DNA of 64,000 bases, taken from JAWKOK01 sp963848115. Lineage in GTDB: Bacteria > Chloroflexota > Anaerolineae > Caldilineales > Caldilineaceae. Where the stretch lies: assembly GCA_963848115.1 (NCBI GenBank), contig CAWKCP010000007.1, forward strand, positions 186,001 through 250,000, in the 5' to 3' direction. The notes below the pieces were generated by a model. It did not search any database, was not told the origin of the DNA, and saw nothing but the letters and a program-made list of their open reading frames with translations. Numbering within the stretch: position 1 is the first letter of the stretch; the number at the start of each line of letters is the position of its first letter. Both the position numbers and the translations under genes were made by a program. This document shows positions 27,503 through 35,524 of this stretch, one piece after another.

Positions 27503-28083
27503 ATGATGCAAGCATTCGATCGACGGCTTTGGATGGTGTTGGTGGTGATTGGGCTGGTTCTGGTTGGCATGTCGTTTGGCAGCCCCGTTTTGGCGCAAGA
27601 TGCGACACCTGTGCCGACCGAGGAGCCGATGGAAGAACCCACAGCTTTGCCGACCGAGGAGCCAATGGAAGAACCCACGGCTGCGCCGACTGAAGAGCCA
27701 ATGGAGGAGCCAACGGCTGCACCGACTGAAGAGCCAATGGAGGAGCCAACGGCTGCACCGACTGAAGAGCCCATGGAGGAGCCAACGGCTGCGCCGACTG
27801 AAGAGCCCATGGAGGAGCCAACGGCTGCGCCGACTGAGGGCCAATGGAAGAACCCACGGCTGCGCCGACTGAGGAGCCAATGGAAGAACCCACGGCTGCA
27901 CCGACTGAGGAGCCAATGGAAGAACTCACGGCTGCGGCCACTGAGGAGCCGCTTCCTGAACCAGATGAACTGCCGGTCACGGGGGGCAGTGACAACACGA
28001 CGACGATCTTTTTCGTGTTGGGCTTCGTAGCGCTCTTGGCAGGTGCTTACGCCTTCTACACACGCCGACAGGCTGCCGCGTAG
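27503..28083 (+). CDS. Repeat-rich cell-surface protein with LPVTG C-terminal signal, one frameshift
   Basis: The repaired product has 193 residues. It has a signal peptide (MVLVVIGLVLVGMSFGSPVLAQ), nine acidic/proline repeats of the type TEEPMEEPTAAP (residues about 39-146), and a C-terminus with LPVTGG. A hydrophobic helix (FFVLGFVALLAGAYAFY) and a basic tail (TRRQ) follow. This tripartite end is the sortase sorting-signal layout. The frame breaks in repeat seven: one base is missing at about 27837 in GAGGGCCA, where the other units read GAGGAGCCA. The repeat block is 323 bases, one short of 9 x 36. The start has TAAGGAG upstream. A stalk-like surface protein is inferred, and no sortase gene is in the window. 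Confidence 0.8.
27617..27939 (+). repeat. Nine 36-bp tandem repeats
   Basis: Nine units of 36 bases encode the 12-residue motif TEEPMEEPTAAP, with small variants in unit 1 (TALP) and unit 9 (ELTAAA). Total length is 323 rather than 324 because unit seven lacks one base. Neighbouring central units are nearly identical in DNA, so copy number may vary between strains, and the block is prone to assembly error. Confidence 0.9.
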
Positions 28084-28540
28084 ATCGGCGGGTGGGTGCT
28101 CGCTTGGCCAGACCGACGCTTTGAAGTCAGGCCTGTTCTGTGGATCGCTGTACCGTATGGTTGAGAATCTCTAAATCAGTAGTTCACGATTTGTCATGGT
28201 GAGCGAGTATTTTCGAGCACGTCACTCTGGCAAAAGGCCGGCGAAGAATCTCGCTTTTCAACAAATCGTGAACTACTGTAAACCCCGAAATCTCGGCAGC
28301 CAGAAATGGTTGCTCTCGTAGAAATGTCAGTCTAGGCGGAAGTTGAGCATGTTTCTGGGATGAGAACGCCAGAGGTGGACAAGAACCGCCCGTAGGCGAT
28401 GGAGCGGTGTCGGTGAAAGCCGGCACCGCTTTCTAGTTCTGGTACAGTACGCTTCCCGATAATACTATGCCGTATGGTAGGAAGGCTCCATTCATACGAC
28501 GATCGAAAGCCTAGCATCATGTTTTCCGATGGTAGCTACG
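28084..28540. other. Intergenic region with an inverted-repeat element
   Basis: This 457-base gap lies between the convergent repeat-protein and sugar-isomerase genes. It holds the 102-bp element described separately at 28177-28278. The rest shows only short chance frames, with no promoter expected for these convergent neighbours and no T-tailed hairpin found. Confidence 0.5.
28177..28278. repeat. 102-bp MITE-like element with 18-bp terminal inverted repeats
   Basis: The ends CAGTAGTTCACGATTTGT (28177-28194) and ACAAATCGTGAACTACTG (28261-28278) are perfect 18-bp inverted repeats. The 66-base centre has no reading frame. No target duplication is obvious. The size and structure fit a miniature inverted-repeat element. 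No related transposase gene is in the window. Confidence 0.75.
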
Positions 28541-29374
28541 CTACACCTGAGCCATCTTCTCGCGCAGGAACGCCACACATACCGGCACCTGTTTTTCACT
28601 CAGACTATGTAGGACCAATGGCCCATCATATGAACTCTGCTCAAGCAACTTGATGTAGTAGCTGTAATCGAGCAGCCCCGTACCGGCCGCCTCATGACCG
28701 GCCTCGCCGTCTCGACTGATGTCCTTGGCGTGGGCCAGGACAATGTCGTCGCCCAGTAGATCGAAGGCATCATCCAATATTCCATGCTGCCGATCCAACG
28801 TGCCGCTTGGGAACACGTTGGCGCCGTCCATGATGATCTTGAGGTAGGGTGATGAAATTGCGTCCAACAAGCGACGCGCTTTCTGCGGCGAGCTGACCAC
28901 GTTTGAGACTTCAGGCTCGACGCCAAGCACGATATCGTGGTCGGTGGCGATCACAACGGCCCGTTCCACTGTCGCCAGCATATCGGCCCACGCCTCGGGC
29001 GTTGCGTTATCGGGATGGTTGCGCCACATGTTGGTCGCATCGCGTGTGCCTGTGCAAAGGGTCACGACGTGGGTTCCAAGTGGCTTCGCGACCCCGGCCA
29101 GCACACACAGGCTACGCAAGCCTGCCTCACGTACGGCAGGATCGGGGTGGATCATGTTGAATGTGCCGGAGAGCGACGCCATGTTCAGCTTGCGGTCGAT
29201 TATCGCCTCACGGACACGCGCCACTGTCCCATCATCCACTGCATCGGGCATGGATGGGAGCCCTGCGCTGATCATGTTGAACTGGATGTCACTGATGCCC
29301 TGTTCAACAACAGCGTCGAGCACTTCTTCTACGCTCGGGCGTTGGAAAGTGCGTGCGAATATGCCAATGTGCAT
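28541..29374 (-). CDS. Sugar phosphate isomerase/epimerase (xylose isomerase-like TIM barrel)
   Basis: The 277-residue protein belongs to the AP endonuclease 2/xylose isomerase-like superfamily. Typical metal ligands are the Glu in VLGVEPEVSN, Asp in IIMDGANVF, His in VLAHAKDIS and Glu near the C-terminus. The N-terminus MHIGIFARTFQRPSVEEVLDAV matches the family. Family members isomerise or epimerise keto-sugars and inositol derivatives. Its start codon overlaps the stop of the dehydrogenase gene (29374) as TAATG, with GGAGG upstream. The isomerase/dehydrogenase pair is a common sugar or inositol catabolic unit. The substrate is unknown. Confidence 0.9.
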   Translation of the reverse strand: MHIGIFARTFQRPSVEEVLDAVVEQGISDIQFNMISAGLPSMPDAVDDGTVARVREAIIDRKLNMASLSGTFNMIHPDPAVREAGLRSLCVLAGVAKPLGTHVVTLCTGTRDATNMWRNHPDNATPEAWADMLATVERAVVIATDHDIVLGVEPEVSNVVSSPQKARRLLDAISSPYLKIIMDGANVFPSGTLDRQHGILDDAFDLLGDDIVLAHAKDISRDGEAGHEAAGTGLLDYSYYIKLLEQSSYDGPLVLHSLSEKQVPVCVAFLREKMAQV

Positions 29375-30450
29375 TAGACGCCTCCTGTTGTTTTGGCGAG
29401 TTCTACTCGCTCCCCGCTTGCGGCCGAGTGTGACAAGGCGACCATTGCGCGCATAGCCGCCACGCCATCGTCGACCGATGCGCCTACCTGGGGCGCCCCA
29501 TGCATAATTGTATCGGCGAAGCCCTCGATCTGTAGCTTGTAGGTGAACGCATCCTGGCCTAGTGGCCGTCGATAGAGGTCATCTTTGATGGAAAAACATT
29601 CGACCTCGCTGGACTTGTGGAACCAGGGCAGATGAATGCGCCCGTTGACGCTGCCGTACTCGCCATAGGCCCGAAACCCTTCCTCGAAGTCGCCGCGTAC
29701 GGTTACCGTCAGGTCCAGGTGACCGACGGCGCCGCTGGCGAACTCGACCGACGCGAACCAGCAATAGGCGCCGAATTTCTCAACCAGCCTCGCCTGCACC
29801 GATACCATCTCGTCGCCCAATAGCCTTGCCATGTCGACCATATGGCTACCGTGGGTGAGCATGAAATAGCGCCGCTTGTCCGCCTTGGGATTGCCGCTGG
29901 GCCGGCGCATGGTGCTGCTTGTGATGGGGATGGGCTGTAAGTTGTCGGTCATCGTATAGCGGTGAAGCGAGTCGTTGTACCACACCTTGAGCGCCATCAG
30001 CTCGCCCATTTCGTCGCGCATGAAATCGCGTGCAAAAGCGACGCCAGGATCGAATCGACGGTTGTTGCCGACCTGAAAGACGCGGTCACTCGCATGGACC
30101 ATCGCTGCCAGTTCCTCACATTCTTCGATGGTCACGCCCAGCGGTTTCTCCACCAAAACATGCTTCCCGGCCGCGATGGCCCGTTGGCAGAGGGGTACGT
30201 GATATTGGTCGGCTGTGGCGATGAGGATCGCTTCAATTGCTGGATCGGCGAGCATGTCGTCGTAGTCGTGGTAGATCGTGCGAGGTTCGTGGATAGCGGC
30301 CATACGTGCTGTCAGGTCCTCAGCCACATCGCAGATAGCATACAGTTTAGCATTTCGTGCCTTGCGGCAGGCATCGAAATGAGCAAACTGGGCGATCGGC
30401 CCACACCCCAACACTCCTACTCGCAGCAGACGTTCTTCCTTTTGAATCAA
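29374..30450 (-). CDS. Gfo/Idh/MocA family oxidoreductase
   Basis: This NAD(P)-dependent dehydrogenase has 358 residues. Its Rossmann domain starts RVGVLGCGPIAQFAHFDACRKA. The signature AGKHVLVEKPLGVTIEECEEL carries the conserved Glu-Lys-Pro, and LLTHGSHMVDMARLLGDE in the C-terminal domain supplies the His/Asp pair. It is the first gene of the pair with the sugar isomerase (stop and start overlap), so the two probably work on the same sugar or cyclitol. The upstream 291 bases hold repeat elements and no obvious operator. It is only distantly like the paralogue at 5481-6479. Confidence 0.92.
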   Translation of the reverse strand: MIQKEERLLRVGVLGCGPIAQFAHFDACRKARNAKLYAICDVAEDLTARMAAIHEPRTIYHDYDDMLADPAIEAILIATADQYHVPLCQRAIAAGKHVLVEKPLGVTIEECEELAAMVHASDRVFQVGNNRRFDPGVAFARDFMRDEMGELMALKVWYNDSLHRYTMTDNLQPIPITSSTMRRPSGNPKADKRRYFMLTHGSHMVDMARLLGDEMVSVQARLVEKFGAYCWFASVEFASGAVGHLDLTVTVRGDFEEGFRAYGEYGSVNGRIHLPWFHKSSEVECFSIKDDLYRRPLGQDAFTYKLQIEGFADTIMHGAPQVGASVDDGVAAMRAMVALSHSAASGERVELAKTTGGV

Positions 30451-30570
30451 GATTCTCCTCCGGCTTCCTCCGTGCTTCCACTGCAGAAAGCCTCATCTCG
30501 ACACCAATGAGGCCACTGCAAAATGCCTTTTCTTGACACGAATTGATCAGTTCCTTATCTGTGGCTATCT

Positions 30571-30705
30571 GTGAGTCCACTGCAAAAAGAGATCCTGACA
30601 CGAATTTACACGAATTATCACGAATCTTCTCTCTGGGGCAATGACACAGTTCGTGTAAATTCGTGACCATTCGTGTCAAGAAAGGGCTTCTTGCAGTAGA
30701 GTCAC
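30571..30705. repeat. Palindromic element, ACACGAAT type
   Basis: The outer arms GTGAGTCCACTGCAA (30571-30585) and TTGCAGTAGAGTCAC (30691-30705) pair with two mismatches. The inner arms GACACGAATTTACACGAA (30597-30614) and TTCGTGTAAATTCGTGAC (30650-30667) pair almost perfectly. Partial copies of the CCACTGCAA end also occur at about 30477 and 30513, as if elements had inserted next to or into each other. The outer ends match those of the CACAGAT-type elements at 32.4 and 40.4 kb, but the core differs. Confidence 0.75.
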
Positions 30706-30741
30706 CTGTGGCCAATGTTTGTCTTACAGCAGACTCAGGTT

Positions 30742-31077
30742 TCAATCAAGCTCGATCCCCAAAATGTCGCCGGGACTCACCTGGTACAGATGGGCCAGTG
30801 AACGAAGTTCGTCCAATGTGAGGCGTCGATCCTTGTACTCCATATCAAAGAGAAGTTGCTGCGACAGGCCGGTCTCTTCTTGGATCTGCGCGTAGCTGAA
30901 GCCATGCACCGCTCGCAGCTGTTGCAACAGCGCGGCGACGCGCTTGCGCGATAGCTGGCGGACCGATTCCCGCGCATCGACTTCGATCTCTTCGACAGGC
31001 TCAGTGACCCGCTTCTGGCCCAAGCGCAATCTCGCAATCGATGTCTTTAGGCTTTGGATATGGTAGTTGTAACTCAT
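30742..31077 (-). CDS. Xre-type helix-turn-helix regulator
   Basis: The protein of 111 residues has a C-terminal HTH_3 domain at about residues 50-105. VAALLQQLRAVHGFSYAQIQEETGLSQQLLFDMEYKDRRLTLDELRSLAHLYQVSPGDIL is the pattern of a lambda-repressor-like fold. The N-terminal 45 residues are charged (VTEPVEEIEVDARESVRQL) and unrecognised. The ATG at 31077 with GGAGAC upstream is preferred over a TTG eight codons earlier. It is divergent from glutathione synthase (31362), so it may control that gene or itself. No operator palindrome was found in the 284-base gap. Confidence 0.87.
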   Translation of the reverse strand: MSYNYHIQSLKTSIARLRLGQKRVTEPVEEIEVDARESVRQLSRKRVAALLQQLRAVHGFSYAQIQEETGLSQQLLFDMEYKDRRLTLDELRSLAHLYQVSPGDILGIELD

Positions 31078-31361
31078 AGTAGGGTCTCCATATCTCGCCA
31101 AGGATTGGCCGTCATTGATACTGACACTTCTACGAGATCATGATATTCGTAGGTCCGGCTACCAGGCTGAGTTGTTCAATCGCCGGTCCTAAGTGGCGAG
31201 ACTGACAGATTAATTGTGACAGATGGCCTAGGTTTGTGCAAAAGGAAACTTCGTTTCGTACCTTCCGCAAAGGGCAGGGTACAATTGTCCGGCGTATTGG
31301 GACCACGGGTGAATGATCATACAGCCATCTATATCACAGCTACCAAGTGAGGGAATTTCGC

Positions 31362-32300
31362 ATGCGCTATCTGTTTCTCATGGATCCGCTTGAGACAGTC
31401 AATATCAAGAAGGACACAAGTTTTGCCTTCATGGAAGCTGCCCATGAAAAGGGGAACCAAGTCTATTACGTGCCCAAAGGCGGCATTTCGTTGATCGAGG
31501 GTGATGTGGTCTTCACGGCCGCTTTGGTGCAGCCCCAACGGATCGCCGAACAGCCCTTTCTTGTCGGCGATACTGTGCGGCTGACCGCTGCCGAGGTTGA
31601 TGCCGTCTTCATCCGACCTGATCCGCCCTTTGACGACGAGTATCTCATGAACACGTGGCTGCTTGATCATGCCACCAAGGATACACTGGTCATCAACAGC
31701 CCATCGGGCGTACGTACGGTCAACGAGAAGGTCTGGGCCACCCGCTATGTTGATCTCCTGCCCAAGACTGTGATTACCCGTCAGATACAGGATTACCACG
31801 ATTTCCTTGCCGCTCAGGGTGATGTCATTGTCAAACCGACCAACGGCCATGGCGGCAAGTCCGTCTTTCGTGTTCAGCAGGGTGACCTGAATGCCAATGT
31901 GGTCTTCGAGACGCTGACCAACATGGGCAAGCAGGAGGTCGTCGTGCAGGAGTATCTGCCTGCCGCAGCCGAGGGAGATAAACGCATTTTGCTGCTGGAC
32001 GGCGACTACCTGGGTGCGGTTCTGCGCGTGCATGGCGATGACGACCATCGGAACAATTTCTTCTCAGGCGGGCATGCCGAGGAAGCTGTGATCACGCCAA
32101 GGGAGAAGGAGATTATGGCGGCTTTGAAGCCTGAGTTGCAGCGGCTGGGCCTCTACTTTGTCGGCATCGACATCATCGGCGACACGCTGGTCGAGGTCAA
32201 TGTGACATCGCCCACCGGCATCCAGGAGGCCAGCGATTATGCCGGTGAGCGTCTGGCGGATCGGGTGATCGATTTCGTAGACAACTTGACGACGTTATAG
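31362..32300 (+). CDS. gshB: Glutathione synthase
   Basis: It joins gamma-glutamylcysteine and glycine with ATP, the second step of glutathione synthesis. The 312-residue protein has the pre-ATP-grasp N-domain (MRYLFLMDPLETVNIKKDTSFAFMEAAHEKGNQVYYV) and ATP-grasp parts. These include KPTNGHGGKSVFRV for ATP phosphate binding, VQEYLPAAAEGDKRILLLDG, and the metal/substrate end VEVNVTSPTGIQEA. The ATG at 31362 has GAGGGA upstream, and GTG 31347 is the alternative. No gamma-glutamylcysteine synthetase is in the window, so GshA is elsewhere or the ligase acts on another thiol precursor. The divergent Xre gene is a possible regulator. Confidence 0.92.
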   Translation: MRYLFLMDPLETVNIKKDTSFAFMEAAHEKGNQVYYVPKGGISLIEGDVVFTAALVQPQRIAEQPFLVGDTVRLTAAEVDAVFIRPDPPFDDEYLMNTWLLDHATKDTLVINSPSGVRTVNEKVWATRYVDLLPKTVITRQIQDYHDFLAAQGDVIVKPTNGHGGKSVFRVQQGDLNANVVFETLTNMGKQEVVVQEYLPAAAEGDKRILLLDGDYLGAVLRVHGDDDHRNNFFSGGHAEEAVITPREKEIMAALKPELQRLGLYFVGIDIIGDTLVEVNVTSPTGIQEASDYAGERLADRVIDFVDNLTTL

Positions 32301-32329
32301 CTGTGCAGGCCGACTTCCGATGGCACAGG

Positions 32330-32466
32330 TGACTGTGCTGCAAAGAAGAAAATTCGCCACAGATAGCCATGGACAAAAAATTGACTTTCACAGCTATCTC
32401 GTCTGTGTCCCATCCTTGTTTCATCTGTGCAAATCTGTGGCAAAAAAGGCTTTGCAGTGGAGTCAT
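32330..32466. repeat. Palindromic element, CACAGAT type
   Basis: The left end TGACTGTGCTGCAAAG (from 32330) and right end CTTTGCAGTGGAGTCA (to about 32466) pair imperfectly. The core has CCACAGAT and ATCTGTG repeats in opposite orientation. It lies in the 195-base gap between the convergent gshB and CNNM-type genes and could terminate either. It has the same ends as the elements at 30.6 and 40.4 kb. Confidence 0.72.
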
Positions 32467-32495
32467 GGAAGGTTTGCACAGAACTGCGGGCAAAG

Positions 32496-33803
32496 CTATT
32501 CTCGCGCGGATGGCAGACGTAGAATCGCCGTGGAAACGGCCAAGCCTTCGACGGTCTCAACCGAAAACTGCACGTTGTTGGACTTGACCATTGCGCCCGG
32601 TCTGGCCACATCGCCCAGGACTTCCATGATCAGCCCGCCGACGGTCTGTGCATCAATATCGGGAAACTCGATGTCATAGTGCTGAGTCAATTCATCGAGC
32701 AGAAGATCGCCGCGCACGCGCAACGTGTCGGCGCTTATTCTTTCCACGGGATCCTGCTCGCGATCGAACTCGTCTTGGATCTCGCCGATCAATTCCTCCG
32801 CCAAGTCTTCAAGGGTAACCAGACCGGCTGTGCCGCCATACTCATCGACCACGATGGCAATCTGAATGTGCTCACGCCGAAAGCGGGGCAGCAGTTCGTC
32901 CAGCGGCAATGTCTTTGGGACAAAGACGGGCTGGCGCATCAGCGAACGCAGATCAAGAGGCGAATCGCCGCTAACCATATGTCGGGCCAGATCTTTGCTG
33001 TGCAAAATGCCGACCACATGATCGCGGTCCTGGTCATAAAGGGGATAGCGTGAATGAGGTTCGGCCATGATGTGGGCCATGATCTGGTCAAGGTCGGCGT
33101 CAAGGTCAAGGCCCACTACCTGTATGCGCGGCGTCATAATCTGCCCTACAAAGCGTGCCTGAAAATCGAGTATATTCGCTAGATAGAGCTGTTCATCGGC
33201 GCCGAGCAGACCGCCCTCCGTGCTCTCGTCCACGATGTAGGCAAGCTCTTCGGTGGAGATTAGCTTGCTCTGGGGATCGACCAACGGGACGCCGACGAGG
33301 CGCAGAAGCGTGTCGCCCAGCCAGTTGAGCACGGTTGTCAGCGGGCGAAAGATGCGCTCTGCGATGGTCATGGCCCTGGAAAGGCGCACAGCGGTCCCCG
33401 CTGCCGATTGCAGCGCCAAAGACTTTGGCACCATCTCGCCCACGACAACATGGAGATAGGTCAACATGGAGACGGCGAGCAGAGTGGCCACGGTATGGGC
33501 CATTGCCGTGCCGAACCATCCCAGGCTTTCCAGCGGATGCAACAGCCAGTGGGCGATCACCCGCTCGCCGTACATGCCCAGTCCCAGGCTGGCAATCGTG
33601 ATACCAACTTGGGCGGTTGAGATGTAGCGGTTCATCAATGCCTGATCGCGCAAGGTTTTGAGAACATGTTCTCCCGCCGCCGAACCGGATTCGGCCATCT
33701 GTGCCGCCTGGGTGCGAGGTGTTGCAGCAATGGCAAACTCGGCAGCCACGAAGAACCCGTTGACGGCGATCAGGATGATGATGATCAGAATTGGGATTAG
33801 CAC
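32496..33803 (-). CDS. CNNM/CorC (HlyC-type) membrane transporter, DUF21-CBS
   Basis: The 435-residue protein has an N-terminal DUF21/CNNM membrane domain of about four helices (residues 1-190, with FVAAEFAIAATPR and STAQVGITIASLGLGMYGE). A CBS pair follows (about 200-330, MTPRIQVVGLDLDADLDQIM and GILHSKDLARHM). The HlyC/CorC C-terminal domain contains IVVDEYGGTAGLVTLEDLAEELIGEI. Family members are linked to Mg2+ or other divalent cation transport and regulation; the name haemolysin is historical. A close-type paralogue lies just upstream at 34133-35518 on the same strand. The 329-base gap between them suggests separate transcripts. Confidence 0.93.
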   Translation of the reverse strand: MLIPILIIIILIAVNGFFVAAEFAIAATPRTQAAQMAESGSAAGEHVLKTLRDQALMNRYISTAQVGITIASLGLGMYGERVIAHWLLHPLESLGWFGTAMAHTVATLLAVSMLTYLHVVVGEMVPKSLALQSAAGTAVRLSRAMTIAERIFRPLTTVLNWLGDTLLRLVGVPLVDPQSKLISTEELAYIVDESTEGGLLGADEQLYLANILDFQARFVGQIMTPRIQVVGLDLDADLDQIMAHIMAEPHSRYPLYDQDRDHVVGILHSKDLARHMVSGDSPLDLRSLMRQPVFVPKTLPLDELLPRFRREHIQIAIVVDEYGGTAGLVTLEDLAEELIGEIQDEFDREQDPVERISADTLRVRGDLLLDELTQHYDIEFPDIDAQTVGGLIMEVLGDVARPGAMVKSNNVQFSVETVEGLAVSTAILRLPSARE

Positions 33804-34132
33804 GGTTCGACTCTCTTTGACGTGATGGCTTGGTGCTTCGAGACCTCATGGGTCAGCAGGAAAATGGGGCGGGTATCCACGCGCATCGAGCCAAGGCTTA
33901 TGCTAAATCTGCCACCGGTTTGAACCGGTAAGCAGCAACGGCTGAAGCCGGCTGCTAAGAGCGAAAAGCCGCCCCAGCGGCTGAGATCTAGCGCCTGAGG
34001 GCGCTTTTCGATGTTAGCGGCGCGATTCTATCCCTGCCTAAATCGACGGCAACGCGAGGCATATCGCTTAGCTTGATGCGCACGGGCAGGGATATCCGCC
34101 AGGTTCTCTCTTTAACCTATCTGCTTCAGGGC
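33804..34132. repeat. Intergenic cluster of short hairpins
   Basis: The 329-base gap between the two CNNM-type genes holds several small inverted repeats: CCGGTTTGAACCGG (33914-33927), AGCAGC...GCTGCT with an inner CGGCT/AGCCG stem (about 33932-33957), and GCGCCTGAGGGCGC (33991-34004). The last also occurs near 54032 and, inverted, near 53934, so it is a dispersed repeat. No gene or clear promoter was seen. Confidence 0.55.
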
Positions 34133-35518
34133 TCATGCGTTGCTCTGTAATAGCCGGTCGACCTGTTCAATTTGCTCCGGCGTCGCTGCAAAGCTGACCG
34201 ATGCAATGCCGTGCTGGTAGATGGCCTCAATCTTAAAGACTATTTCTGCTTTTCCGGCGTCCACTAGGACGGTATCGCCCCGTCTCGGTGTGGCCCCGAC
34301 TTCCTTGAGTGCCAATCCGCCAATCGTGTTGACCTCATCGGTCGGCAGCAGCAACTCAAACGTCTCGTTGATATCGCTGACTAGCACGTCGCCGCGCACG
34401 TAGATTCGCTGGTCTTTTACACGGATCGGCGGATTCTCTGCATCAAATTCATCTTCAAATTCGCCGATGATCTCCTCGATCAGGTCTTCGAACGTGATCA
34501 TGCCGGCGGTGCCACCAAATTCATCCACGACGATCACCAGATTGTGATGGGCCTGCTGCATGAGCGACATGACTTCTCCGATTTCCAACGAGTCGGGTAC
34601 ATGCAATGCTGGGCGCATCAGGGCGCGAACCTCGGGTTCTGAGATATCGCCTTCGCCGGTTTCGAGTTGAGTTGTACGCCGGTAGCGGGCGTTCATCAGA
34701 TCCTTGAGATGTACAATGCCAACAATGTTGTCAACCGTCTGCTCATACAGGGGGAGTCGTGAGTAGGGTGACTTGGCCAGCATCGTGAAGAGATCGTTGC
34801 ACGACTGATTGGTCTCCCCGATCAGCATGCGATTGCGGGGGATCATCACCATGCGTGCGGTCAATTCGCGCAGGTGCAGTGTGTTGACCAGCAGACGCCG
34901 TTCTTCTGCGTCAAGCCGGCCGCCTGCCGAGCTTTCCTCGACCAGCATAACGATCTCTTCCGGTGAATGGACGTGTGCATGCTCAGCCACTGCGTTGCTG
35001 CCCATCATGCGGAGGATGACGCGGCCACTACCGTTGAAGATCCAGATCAAGGGACGAAAGATTGTCACTGACCATTGCATGGGTCGCGCCGTCAATATGG
35101 CAAGTTTCTCCGGATACTGGAGGCCAACATTCTTCGGAACGAGTTCGCCGAGTACGACCTGCAGGATCGTGAGGAATAGGAGGATGGCGACCGCGGATAC
35201 TGACTGGACCAGGATGCCGGTGCTCGGCGCAAGCTGATCGATCCATGGCTGTGCGAACGCTAGCAGACGGGCCTGGCCATAGTAGCCGACCACCAAACTC
35301 GAGACAGTGATGCCGATCTGGCAGGCCGCAACATAGGTGTCGAGGTTGTGTGGATCCTCGACAACAGAGAGCATGTATTTGGCCAGCTTGTTCTCTTCAT
35401 CCGCCATTTGGGAGAGCCGCGCACGCCTGGCGCTCACCGTTGAGAACTCTGCGGCAACATAGAGCGCATTGAACGCGATAAGCAGCGCCAGAATTGAAAA
35501 TGTGACGAGAATCGACAT
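34133..35518 (-). CDS. CNNM/CorC (HlyC-type) membrane transporter, DUF21-CBS
   Basis: The 461-residue protein has the same layout as its neighbour: a DUF21 membrane domain (ALYVAAEFSTVSARRARLSQM, YVAACQIGITVSSLVVGYYGQ), CBS domains (MIPRNRMLIGETNQSCNDLF, VGIVHLKDLMNARY), and the CorC_HlyC domain (VIVVDEFGGTAGMITFEDLIEEIIGEFEDEFD). It likely handles divalent cations at the cytoplasmic membrane, with the CBS pair sensing Mg-nucleotide. It starts six bases after the stop of the Zn-cluster protein gene, so it belongs to the operon running from the ABC importer through CCA-adding enzyme. The two CNNM proteins differ enough to be old duplicates. Confidence 0.93.
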   Translation of the reverse strand: MSILVTFSILALLIAFNALYVAAEFSTVSARRARLSQMADEENKLAKYMLSVVEDPHNLDTYVAACQIGITVSSLVVGYYGQARLLAFAQPWIDQLAPSTGILVQSVSAVAILLFLTILQVVLGELVPKNVGLQYPEKLAILTARPMQWSVTIFRPLIWIFNGSGRVILRMMGSNAVAEHAHVHSPEEIVMLVEESSAGGRLDAEERRLLVNTLHLRELTARMVMIPRNRMLIGETNQSCNDLFTMLAKSPYSRLPLYEQTVDNIVGIVHLKDLMNARYRRTTQLETGEGDISEPEVRALMRPALHVPDSLEIGEVMSLMQQAHHNLVIVVDEFGGTAGMITFEDLIEEIIGEFEDEFDAENPPIRVKDQRIYVRGDVLVSDINETFELLLPTDEVNTIGGLALKEVGATPRRGDTVLVDAGKAEIVFKIEAIYQHGIASVSFAATPEQIEQVDRLLQSNA

Positions 35519-35524
35519 CGATAA

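Noticed and set aside
27466..27998. Leftward open frames rich in GSSVGAAVGSS or Trp/Leu/Arg repeats
   Set aside because: They are antisense shadows of the 36-bp tandem repeats of the rightward surface-protein gene; they lack ribosome sites and signal sequences.
30451..30741. CRISPR-like array of short repeats
   Set aside because: The repeats are inverted rather than direct, unevenly spaced and few, and there are no cas genes.
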